Assembly (NCBI RefSeq): GCF_001686985.1
Contig: NZ_CP015318.1
Coordinates: forward strand, 1,052,001-1,116,000
Direction of reading: 5' to 3'
Length of the DNA stretch: 64,000 nucleotides
Source of the DNA: Mesorhizobium amorphae CCNWGS0123
GTDB taxonomy: Bacteria > Pseudomonadota > Alphaproteobacteria > Rhizobiales > Rhizobiaceae
Shown here: positions 33,634 through 40,932 of the stretch, piece after piece
How positions within the stretch are numbered: the first letter of the stretch is position 1
Layout of the letters: the number at the start of each line of letters is the position of its first letter
The notes under the pieces: generated by a model
The model's database searches: none
What the model saw: only the letters and a program-made list of their open reading frames with translations
Told to the model about the DNA's origin: nothing
Made by a program: the position numbers and the translations under genes

Positions 33634-34245
33634 GTTCAACCTCCCTTTTGAAACTCATCGCTGATGTCTCGGCTGCGGCCCGGACGCCCTCCTCCTCAAG
33701 GGTCTGCCAAAGGTCTGACAACTAAAGAACGGCGCCAATCCAGCCGCGACCGAAACACTAGACACTGATTTGTCGTTCGTAAATAGTCCGATTTGTCTGA
33801 CATTTTCGTGAGAGCGCTACGGCCCCCTTCCGGTAGCAATCCGGACCGGTGGCGCGCCACGCTTCGGGTCTCGTCGCCACCGGTCCCGAACCCCGGATCG
33901 GTGACGACGAGTTGACAGTAGAACGCTTACGACTATTAGTAAATAGTATTAGTCGTGACGTTGGGAAGGACGCGCCGCGGGGCGGAGGAGGCTAATGCAG
34001 CGGGGGACATCAGGGAGGAACGACGGCGGCAGGCCATGACTGCTGCCGCAGCGAAAAGCTTGAGGAAATCACCGTTTTTCCGGTCCCGGCCAGTTGTTTT
34101 CGTCGCCATGCAGCGCTACTGGCACAGAACGCCTCGTGTATGATAATAGTTATAAGTGCGCATCTCCGATCAATGCGCCTGATTGAAACCGCCTTTGCCG
34201 CCGATGCCGGCCTAACGAGGCCGGACTTTGGGAAACGATGCCGAC
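33634..34245. other. Long divergent regulatory region between ABC system 2 and lacI
   Basis: About 610 bases without a convincing gene. It holds direct repeats GATTTGTC (33767-33774 and 33790-33797), GTAAATAGT twice (33779-33787 and 33939-33947), a TTGACA (33912-33917) followed by AT-rich sequence, and a palindrome at 33929-33956. One short plus-strand frame (33955-34143) has no coding character. Confidence 0.6.
33929..33956. promoter_or_regulatory. Nested palindrome, probable LacI-type operator
   Basis: Outer arms ACGACTA/TAGTCGT and inner arms ACTATT/AATAGT around AGTA. It lies on the -10 side of TTGACA 33912-33917. Its GTAAATAGT core recurs 160 bases away, nearer the binding-protein gene, so it could be bound by the adjacent LacI protein. 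Confidence 0.45.
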
Positions 34246-35382
34246 ATGAGCGAACCGACGGAACTGCGCGATCCCCCGGAGGCCTCCAGGCGTCGCAAGC
34301 CGTCCGCCAGAGGTCCCAAGGGTCGCGTCACCATGACCGACATAGCCAGAGCCGCCGGCTGCTCGCAGGCGACGGTGTCCTTCGTGCTCAACAATTCGCC
34401 GGGCATCCGGCTGTCGCAGCAGACCCGCGACCGGGTCATCGAGGCGGCGCGGACGCTCGGTTATGCCGCGCCGGCCTTCTCCGCCTTGCGTCCGCCCGTC
34501 ACGCCGTTCGAAGGCCTGGACGGCGTCATCGGCTTCGCCGTCGACCAGCTCGCCACCAGCCCCGAAGCGGTGGTCGCCATCGAAGGCGCGCGCCAGGCCT
34601 CGTGGAATGCCGGCAATGTGCTCCTGGTGGCGCAGACCATGGGCGACGCCGTCATGGAGCCGAGGGCGATCCAGGCGCTGACCAGGCGCGGCATCTCGGC
34701 GCTCATCTACATGACCATCTTCACCCGCGAGATCACCGCGCCGGACTTCCTCTACAGCCTCGACATCCCGGTCATCCTGCTCAACTGCTATACGGCCGAC
34801 TATGCCTTCCCCGCCGTGGTGCCCTCCGAGATCGCCGGCGGCCAGAGCTCGACCCGCCATCTGATCGGCCATGGCCACCGCCGCATCGCCACCATCACTG
34901 GCGAGCCTTGGATGCAGGCCGCTCAGGACCGGCTGAAGGGCTACCGCCGCGCGCTGGCGACGGCCGACATTCCTTTCGATCCGGAACTGGTGGTCGAGGG
35001 CGACTGGTCGGCCAGTGCCGGCTATGCCGCGACCGTCAAGCTGCTGGCGTTGAAAGACCGCCCGACCGCCATCTTCTGCCAGAACGACCGCACGGCCATC
35101 GGCTGCTACGAGGCGCTGAAGGAGGCCGGCCTGCACATCCCGCAGGATATTTCCGTGGTCGGCTACGACGACGAGGAGATCGCCCGCCACCTCTTCCCGC
35201 CGCTGACGACATCGATCCTGCCGCATATGGCGATGGGCCAATGGGCGATCGAGCAGCTGGAGACGCCGCCGACCCCGGGCCGCGGGCGCTATCCCATCAC
35301 CAAGCTCGAATGCCCGCTGGTGGAGCGGGAGTCGGTGGCGGTTGCGGCGTCACAAGAGCCGCGAGCGATGACGGCCGGCTGA
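34246..35382 (+). CDS. LacI-family transcriptional regulator, system 2
   Basis: A 378-residue regulator: an extra charged N-terminal extension of about 25 residues, then HTH (VTMTDIARAAGCSQATVSFVLN), the hinge helix, and a sugar-binding effector domain ending with VGYDDEEIARHLFPPLTTS (typical of the C-lobe). It diverges from ABC system 2 across a region with a palindrome. The frame opens at a TTG at 34228, but the ATG at 34246 is more likely. Confidence 0.92.
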   Translation: MSEPTELRDPPEASRRRKPSARGPKGRVTMTDIARAAGCSQATVSFVLNNSPGIRLSQQTRDRVIEAARTLGYAAPAFSALRPPVTPFEGLDGVIGFAVDQLATSPEAVVAIEGARQASWNAGNVLLVAQTMGDAVMEPRAIQALTRRGISALIYMTIFTREITAPDFLYSLDIPVILLNCYTADYAFPAVVPSEIAGGQSSTRHLIGHGHRRIATITGEPWMQAAQDRLKGYRRALATADIPFDPELVVEGDWSASAGYAATVKLLALKDRPTAIFCQNDRTAIGCYEALKEAGLHIPQDISVVGYDDEEIARHLFPPLTTSILPHMAMGQWAIEQLETPPTPGRGRYPITKLECPLVERESVAVAASQEPRAMTAG

Positions 35383-35426
35383 TAGCCTGCCGCACCGGTT
35401 CCCGGCCGCCGCCAGACCTGCGCGCC

Positions 35427-36182
35427 CTACCCGCCAACCATCAGCTTGACGACTTCGTCGTGGTTGGTCTCCGAGATCTTGCGCTCGCCGGCCTGGACGC
35501 CGCGCCTGAGCACGACGATGCGGTCGGAGACGGCAAAAATGTCCTGCAGATTGTGCGAGATGAAGATCACGCCGCGGCCTTGTGCCTTGAGCTGGTGGAT
35601 CAGCGAAATCACCTTGCGCTGTTCGGGCACGCCGAGGGCGGCGGTCGGTTCGTCCATGATCAGGATCTGCGCGTCCCAATAGACGGCGCGGCCGATGGCG
35701 ACGGCCTGGCGTTGGCCGCCGGAGAAATTGCTGACCGGGGCATCGAGCCGGCTGACATGGAAATCCAGCCGCCCCATCGTCTGCTTGGCGGCCACCGCCA
35801 TGGCCTTGCGGTCGAGCACCGGCAGGAAGCCGAAGGCTTTGCGCATCGGTTCTCGGCCAAGGAAGATGTTGGCGCCGATCGACAGATTGTCGGCCAGGGC
35901 GAGGTCCTGGTAGATGGTCTCGATGCCTTTCTCGCGCGCCTCCTGCGGCGTCGAAAAGCTCACCGGCTGACCCCTGAGCAGAATCTCGCCGCCGGTCGGC
36001 TGGAAGACGCCCGATATCGCCTTGATCAGCGTCGTCTTGCCGGCGCCGTTGTCGCCGGCCAGCGCCACCACTTCTCCCGGCCGCACGACCATGGAGAAAT
36101 CGTTGAGCGCGCGCACCGCTCCAAAATGCTTGGAAAGGTTGCGGACTTCCAACAGCGGGGCTGTCTGTTCCTGACTATTCAT
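35427..36182 (-). CDS. Sugar ABC transporter ATPase, single domain, system 3
   Basis: A 251-residue ATPase: Walker A GDNGAGKTT, signature FSGGQRQ, Walker B ILIMDEPTAAL, and FISHNLQDI. The ATG at 36182 overlaps the permease end by 8 nt; an in-frame opening further upstream lies in the permease gene. Third gene of a minus-strand operon; convergent with the lacI gene at 34246. Confidence 0.9.
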   Translation of the reverse strand: MNSQEQTAPLLEVRNLSKHFGAVRALNDFSMVVRPGEVVALAGDNGAGKTTLIKAISGVFQPTGGEILLRGQPVSFSTPQEAREKGIETIYQDLALADNLSIGANIFLGREPMRKAFGFLPVLDRKAMAVAAKQTMGRLDFHVSRLDAPVSNFSGGQRQAVAIGRAVYWDAQILIMDEPTAALGVPEQRKVISLIHQLKAQGRGVIFISHNLQDIFAVSDRIVVLRRGVQAGERKISETNHDEVVKLMVGG

Positions 36183-37230
36183 CCTGGCGAGCTCCACTGA
36201 ACCGGCGCTGCGCCTGGTCGATGAGGACGGAAATGATGATGACGAGGCCGACGGCGATGAACTGCCAGAACGGCTCGACATTGACGAAGACCAGCCCGTA
36301 CTGGATGACCGCGATCACCAGGGCGCCGGCGACGGTGCCGAAGATGGTGCCGGAGCCGCCGAACAGGCTGGCGCCGCCGATGACGACGGCCGCGACGCTG
36401 TCGAGCAGCAAGGGTTCGCCGGCCTGGGCAGCGCCCGCGGTGAAGCGCGCCGCATAGAGCGCGCCGCCGAGGCCGGCGCACATCGCCGAAAGTACATAGA
36501 GGCGCAATATGTGCCCCTTGATGTCGATGCCGGCACGGCTCGCCGCCTGCACATTGGCGCCGATGGCGTAATTGTGCTGGCCGAACCGTGTCTGGCTCAG
36601 GATGTAATGCATCACCACGACGAAGACGGCGGTGATCATGACAAGATAGGGCACGCCGTGGAACTTGCCGTTGCCGAGCAGCGCGAACCAGGAATTCTGC
36701 ACCGGCACCGTCGTGCCGCCGGCAAGAAGATAGGCAGCACCGCGCGCCACGCCGAACATGCCAAGCGTGCCGATGAAGGGCGGAATTCTCAGCCGCGAGA
36801 TCAAAAGGCCGTTGATGACACCGGGCACGCCGGCAACGATGACGGCGGCGAGAATGCCGGCCAGCATGGCCAGTGGCAGCGGGATAGCGGCTCCCGCCAT
36901 GTTGGTGGCATGGGCGGCGACGACGGCCGCAAGGCCCATGATGAAGCCGAGCGAGAGGTCGATGCCGCCCGAAATGATGACGAAGGTCTGGCCGGTCGCC
37001 AGCAGCAGCGGCGCCACGGCAAAGATCGCGATGGACTGCACGTTGAACGGGTTGAGCACGAAGGTGGCGCCGAAGGCGAGTCGCGACCAGACCTCGAAAC
37101 AGATGATCAGGCCGGCGAGGAACAGCCAGGCACGCCCATCGGCGATACGTGCGATCCAGGTCCTGGCAGGATCACCGTGGTCCGCCTGGGGGGCAACATG
37201 CGTTCCACCGCTTGATGATGTTGAGGTCAT
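36175..37230 (-). CDS. Sugar ABC transporter permease, system 3
   Basis: A 351-residue BPD_transp_2-type permease with about nine hydrophobic segments; VIISGGIDLSLGFIMGL, IPPFIGTLGMFGVARG and GGASLFGGSGTIFGTVAG are the family landmarks. N-terminal 35 residues are hydrophilic. It overlaps the ATPase gene by 8 nt. Ligand unknown. Confidence 0.88.
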   Translation of the reverse strand: MTSTSSSGGTHVAPQADHGDPARTWIARIADGRAWLFLAGLIICFEVWSRLAFGATFVLNPFNVQSIAIFAVAPLLLATGQTFVIISGGIDLSLGFIMGLAAVVAAHATNMAGAAIPLPLAMLAGILAAVIVAGVPGVINGLLISRLRIPPFIGTLGMFGVARGAAYLLAGGTTVPVQNSWFALLGNGKFHGVPYLVMITAVFVVVMHYILSQTRFGQHNYAIGANVQAASRAGIDIKGHILRLYVLSAMCAGLGGALYAARFTAGAAQAGEPLLLDSVAAVVIGGASLFGGSGTIFGTVAGALVIAVIQYGLVFVNVEPFWQFIAVGLVIIISVLIDQAQRRFSGARQDE

Positions 37231-37277
37231 GAATGGATCCGATCCGCGGCGCGGCCTTCAAATAGGTCCGGGAACAT

Positions 37278-37313
37278 CCCGGCCTCCTCCCGGCGAAGCG
37301 CAAGGAGGCCGGG
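37278..37313 (-). repeat. Hairpin after binding-protein gene, system 3
   Basis: CCCGGCCTCCT / AGGAGGCCGGG, 11 bp perfect, between the binding-protein stop and the permease start. Same position as the hairpins in systems 1 and 2. Confidence 0.55.
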
Positions 37314-37323
37314 CCGGTTGAGC

Positions 37324-38304
37324 TCACTCGGAGTAGAGATACTTCGAGATGTTCGGGTCGGCGATGTTGGACTTGTCCATGATCGTGAAGCCGGTGCCGA
37401 TCGCAACCGGGACCGACTGGCCGGTCAGATGGGCATAGGCTGAGACGACGCCAAAGTAGCCGATCTCGGCGGGATGCTGGGCAATCGCAACGTCGACCAG
37501 GCCGGTGTTGATGTTGTCGACGATGCTGGTCGGCGCATCGAACGCCACGACCTTGACGGTGCCGGTTTGCCCAGCCTGCTGGACGCCATTCGCCGCGCCA
37601 AGCGCGGAGAACAGGTTGGCGCCGAACACGCCAACGAGGTCGGGATTGCGCGCGAACACGGCCTGCAGCTGCGAGGCGGCCTTATTGGCGTCGTTGTCGT
37701 TGAACTGCGTTTCGAGAACGGTGATGCCGGGATGGTTGGCCGCCATCTCTTTCTTGAAGCCCTCTTCACGCTGGTCGGTGGTCGAGATGCCGGGCTTCAC
37801 GTTTGAAACGTAGACCTTGCCCTTGTCGCCGATGGCCTTGGCCAGTGCCCGCGCGGCGATCTCGCCGCCGAGGACGTTGTCCGACGCGATGTAGGACAGC
37901 GGGAAATCCGCATCGCCGGCGCCGGTCTGGTAGACGCCGCTGCCGATGAAAGTGTCGACAGTGATCACCGGGATGCCGGCATCGCTGGCCTTGCGCAGCG
38001 GCTCGACCAATTGGACCTTGTCGGTCGGCGCGATCAGGATCGCGTCCGGCTTCTTGGCGATGACCGCGTCAAGCACGGGCACCTGCGTCACCGGGTTGAA
38101 GTCCGGCGCGCCCTGGAAGACCAGGTTGACGCCGAGCGCATCGGCCGCCGCCTGGGCGCCCTTGCGCATGGTGATGTAGAAACCGTCGGTGGTCAGGCCG
38201 GGAATGAGCGCGATGGTGTACTTCTTGTCCTGCGCCGACGCAGGCGCGACCAGCGCCGATGCCGAGATGGCGAGCGCCGCGAGCGCGGCAACGATCTTCT
38301 TCAT
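37324..38304 (-). CDS. Sugar ABC transporter periplasmic binding protein, system 3
   Basis: A 326-residue type I periplasmic binding protein. Signal peptide MKKIVAALAALAISASALVA with cleavage near ASA-QDKK; IALIPGLTTDGFYITMRKGA starts the mature domain, and AILIAPTDKVQLVEPL, VITVDTFIGSG and VVAFDAPTSIV are ligand-side segments. GAGGAGGAATTC precedes the ATG at 38304. A regulatory element shared with the divergent aldolase gene lies 245 bases upstream. Confidence 0.9.
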   Translation of the reverse strand: MKKIVAALAALAISASALVAPASAQDKKYTIALIPGLTTDGFYITMRKGAQAAADALGVNLVFQGAPDFNPVTQVPVLDAVIAKKPDAILIAPTDKVQLVEPLRKASDAGIPVITVDTFIGSGVYQTGAGDADFPLSYIASDNVLGGEIAARALAKAIGDKGKVYVSNVKPGISTTDQREEGFKKEMAANHPGITVLETQFNDNDANKAASQLQAVFARNPDLVGVFGANLFSALGAANGVQQAGQTGTVKVVAFDAPTSIVDNINTGLVDVAIAQHPAEIGYFGVVSAYAHLTGQSVPVAIGTGFTIMDKSNIADPNISKYLYSE

Positions 38305-38703
38305 GAATTCCTCCTCATGGTGTTGGCAGATATGCTGTGGACAGTGGAATGGTCGTCGATCTCGGATCGTGACCAAGAAACGGATTTCACCTGCCTGGCT
38401 GTTGCGGGCGGCTTTCCTCCCAAGCGCCCCTGTCGTCAGTCCAGCCAGTCGAAACCGGCCATTGTGATGTCAGCAGTCTCGTTCCCTGCCTCCGCAAGGT
38501 CGACAAAACCGCGCCGCCCGGCACGCATTCGTACCGGGTTCGCAGAGTTGTAACACTTTGCTGAAATAAATTGCAAGCGGCTCTTTGGCGGGCCGAACCG
38601 CCGCAGTTTTCAAACCGGACATCACCTGTGCGCTCCGCAGAGCCCCGCCTGGGCGACTATCGCCCCAACCCGTCTACGGCACAACGGGTGATTTTCGCGG
38701 GCG
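38305..38703. other. Noncoding region between SorC regulator and ABC system 3
   Basis: About 400 bases without a gene. The only clear feature is the 30-bp element at 38549-38578 that is repeated before the aldolase gene. Small open frames here look like chance. Confidence 0.6.
38549..38578 (-). promoter_or_regulatory. Shared 30-bp element, copy before binding-protein gene
   Basis: On the minus strand it runs GCTTGCAATT, then TATTTCAGCA, then AAGTGTTACA. It agrees with the plus-strand copy at 39651-39680 at 27 of 30 bases. Both copies point toward the gene they precede. Probable operator of the SorC-family regulator. Confidence 0.65.
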
Positions 38704-39609
38704 CTATCGCGGCAACAGCGCCTCGAGGATGGCCTGCGCCGTCTTGGTGTCGGTGACGAGGGCATTGATCAGCTTGGCACGCGCGGCGCCGATGATGGCC
38801 GTCGCTTTTTCCGGCCCGGCGGCGACGCCGATCACCAGCGGAATGGCGCGCAGCTGGGCCGGCGACATGGCGATCATCCGGCTTTCCCCTTCCCAGGAGA
38901 TGAGCGTGCCATCGGCGTCGAAATAGTGGCGAAGGACGTCTCCGGCCGCCTGGAACAGCGCCTGCTCGCTCAGCGTCGCCGCACTTGCCTCCGGCGGGTT
39001 GATGGCGTGCGGCAGGCCGACGCCGACAACCGCCACATCGGTCCGGTCCCAGAGGGCCACGCTGTCGCTGATCGCCGCATCGCCAAGGAAGACATCGCGC
39101 AGTTCGGTCGACGGCAGATAGGGCGCATGGATGAAATGCGGCGTCCCGCCGAACTCCTCGGCGGCGAGCCGCACGAACTCGTTGATCTGGAAATGCGCCG
39201 CCTGCTGCTGCATCCCGCCAGTGGCGGCGACGGTGAGCACGCCGGGAATGCGCGGCAGGCCGGCGCGGATCACCTCACGGATGGCGCGCCCCCAGCCGAT
39301 GGCCACAACAGAGCCGGCCGAAAGCTCCGCCTGCCTGAGCAGGCCGCCGAGGGGGGTTGCCAGCGCCGTCAGCACGCCAGCTGCCGGCGTCTCGACGACG
39401 GCCGCGTCGCGCAGCCCCAGCCCCTCGATCAGCTGCGCGGTGACAGCTTCGGGCGTGACGATGTCGAGCACCTCGATGCGCACGATCCCCTCCGCCCGCG
39501 CCCGCTGCAGCAGGCGCGATATGGTGGCGGTCGAGACCCCCAGCCGCCGCGCGATATCGACCTGCGACATCTCCGCCTCGTAGTGCAGCTTGGCGACCGT
39601 ATGCAGCAT
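38704..39609 (-). CDS. SorC/DeoR-type sugar-responsive regulator
   Basis: A 301-residue regulator of the SorC family: HTH at the N-terminus (HYEAEMSQVDIARRLGVSTA, followed by ISRLLQRARAEGIV) and a SugarBind effector domain (GWGRAIREVI near residue 110, VVGVGLPHAINPPE near 200, GVAAGPEKATAIIGAARAKL near 275). It sits between ABC system 3 and the divergent aldolase/kinase genes. The ATG at 39609 lacks a clear ribosome site, so a start some codons upstream (non-ATG) is possible. Confidence 0.88.
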   Translation of the reverse strand: MLHTVAKLHYEAEMSQVDIARRLGVSTATISRLLQRARAEGIVRIEVLDIVTPEAVTAQLIEGLGLRDAAVVETPAAGVLTALATPLGGLLRQAELSAGSVVAIGWGRAIREVIRAGLPRIPGVLTVAATGGMQQQAAHFQINEFVRLAAEEFGGTPHFIHAPYLPSTELRDVFLGDAAISDSVALWDRTDVAVVGVGLPHAINPPEASAATLSEQALFQAAGDVLRHYFDADGTLISWEGESRMIAMSPAQLRAIPLVIGVAAGPEKATAIIGAARAKLINALVTDTKTAQAILEALLPR

Positions 39610-39650
39610 CGTGCGCGACGCGGTCGCATCCTGGATGGGAGGAACAGACA

Positions 39651-39680
39651 GCTTGCAATTCCTTTCAGCAATGTGTTACA
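39651..39680 (+). promoter_or_regulatory. Shared 30-bp element, copy before aldolase gene
   Basis: Runs GCTTGCAATT, then CCTTTCAGCA, then ATGTGTTACA, about 100 bases before the aldolase ATG and 42 bases from the SorC ATG, so it could control both. A CCAAATTTGG palindrome (39706-39715) lies a little further downstream. Confidence 0.65.
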
Positions 39681-39782
39681 GACCTGCCGACCACCGAGTT
39701 ATCGCCCAAATTTGGCAAAGCCGCAACTTGGGCTCGCTTCCATATCGCGTCCCGAGGGCGCCAGGATCGGACAAAAAAGACC

Positions 39783-40688
39783 ATGACCAGGATGACCACC
39801 GCGGAGCTGCGCGGCTACCAGCAGATATGCGGCAGGGACGGGGCTATGATGGCCATCGCCTGCGACCAGCGCGGCGGCATGCGTACCTTGCTGGCGTCGG
39901 ATCCGGAGGAGCAGGCCAGGATCACCAACGACATGCTCGGCGACACCAAGGCCGACATCACGCGTTACCTCGCCAGCGAGGCCTCCTGCGTGCTGCTCGA
40001 CCCGCTCTGCGCGGTGCCGCGTGTCGTCGACGAAGGCGTGCTGAACCGCGACACGGCGCTGCTCATCGGCCTCGACGCATCGGGCTTCGACGTCTCGCCC
40101 GACGGCTACCGCCTGTCGCGCCTCGTTCCAGGCATCAACGCCCGCCGCGTGCGCGAACTCGGCGGCACCGGCGGCAAGATCATGGTGTATCTCAGGGCAG
40201 ACAAGCCCGAGGCGAACGAGCACAACATCGCCATCCTCAGAGAGTGCATCGCCGACTTCGGCCAGGAGGACCTGCTGCTGGTCGTCGAGTTCCTGACCTA
40301 CCAGCTCGAGGGCGAAAGCGCCGAGGACTACACCGCCAAAATCCCCTCGCTGATCGAAGAGGGTACGCGCATCTCACTGCAGTGCGGGGCCAAGGTGCTC
40401 AAGCTTCCCTATCCCGGCACGCCGGATGCCTGCGCCAGGATCACCAGGCTGGCCGGCGACGTGCCATGGGCGGTGCTGTCGGCCGGGGTCAACCATTCGA
40501 CTTTCCTCGGCCAGGTCGAGATCGCCATGATGAACGGTGCGTCGGGCGTCATTGCCGGCCGCTCGTTGTGGAAGGACTGCATCTCGCTCGACCGTGACGT
40601 GCAGCGCGAGAAGCTGAAAACCATCGCGGTGTCGCGGTTACGCGAGATCCAGGCGGTGATTGGCAATTACCGGCGCAAAGCCGCCTAG
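39783..40688 (+). CDS. LacD/YihT-like class I aldolase
   Basis: A 301-residue (beta/alpha)8 aldolase related to tagatose-1,6-bisphosphate aldolase (LacD) and sulfofructose-1-phosphate aldolase (YihT). Segments: AMMAIACDQRGGMR, ASEASCVLLDP, then GAKVLKLPYPG with the probable Schiff-base Lys (near residue 207), VPWAVLSAGVNHSTF and GASGVIAGRSLW. It should split a ketose (bis)phosphate into two three-carbon units; the exact sugar is not set by sequence. A kinase fusion gene follows, and an ABC transporter lies across the divergent SorC gene. Confidence 0.85.
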   Translation: MTRMTTAELRGYQQICGRDGAMMAIACDQRGGMRTLLASDPEEQARITNDMLGDTKADITRYLASEASCVLLDPLCAVPRVVDEGVLNRDTALLIGLDASGFDVSPDGYRLSRLVPGINARRVRELGGTGGKIMVYLRADKPEANEHNIAILRECIADFGQEDLLLVVEFLTYQLEGESAEDYTAKIPSLIEEGTRISLQCGAKVLKLPYPGTPDACARITRLAGDVPWAVLSAGVNHSTFLGQVEIAMMNGASGVIAGRSLWKDCISLDRDVQREKLKTIAVSRLREIQAVIGNYRRKAA

Positions 40689-40855
40689 GGCATGCTGATC
40701 TTCAGGTGAGGCCGGCCTGCAAACGATGGCTTCCTGCGCTTCCGGTGTTCACGTACTTAAAGTACGCTCCGCTCCGGTTCTCGGAAACCACCTTGTTTGG
40801 TCGCTTCGCGCCCGTCTTCGACTCCGGCTCGGCCTGACCTGAATCTCAACATGCC
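40689..40855. repeat. Palindromic repeat unit with terminal inverted repeats (copy B)
   Basis: Ends GGCATGCTGATCTTCAGGT and ACCTGAATCTCAACATGCC (16 of 19 complementary). Its middle shares GGCCGGCCTGCAAACG, TTCCTGCGCTTCCGGTG and CTCCGCTCCGGTTCTCGG with copy A, and has an extra segment near its right end. It begins on the base after the aldolase TAG. Confidence 0.75.
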
Positions 40856-40859
40856 TTGG

Positions 40860-40895
40860 AGCGCTCTGTGGTCAAAATAGCCGGAGCGCTTTTTT
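40860..40895 (+). terminator. Rho-independent terminator between aldolase and kinase genes
   Basis: AGCGCTC (40860-40866) and GAGCGCT (40884-40890) with a six-base T-run. It ends 37 bases before the kinase ATG, so the kinase may need readthrough or its own promoter. Confidence 0.6.
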
Positions 40896-40932
40896 CCACC
40901 GGGCTATCTGCGCCAGACAAGCACGAGAAATC

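Noticed and set aside
33955..34143. Short plus-strand frame before lacI
   Set aside because: Arg-rich, no ribosome site, and it lies in a region full of regulatory repeats.
34140..36200. 686-codon plus-strand frame
   Set aside because: It overlaps lacI in another frame and runs antisense into the ATPase gene; it has no family features.
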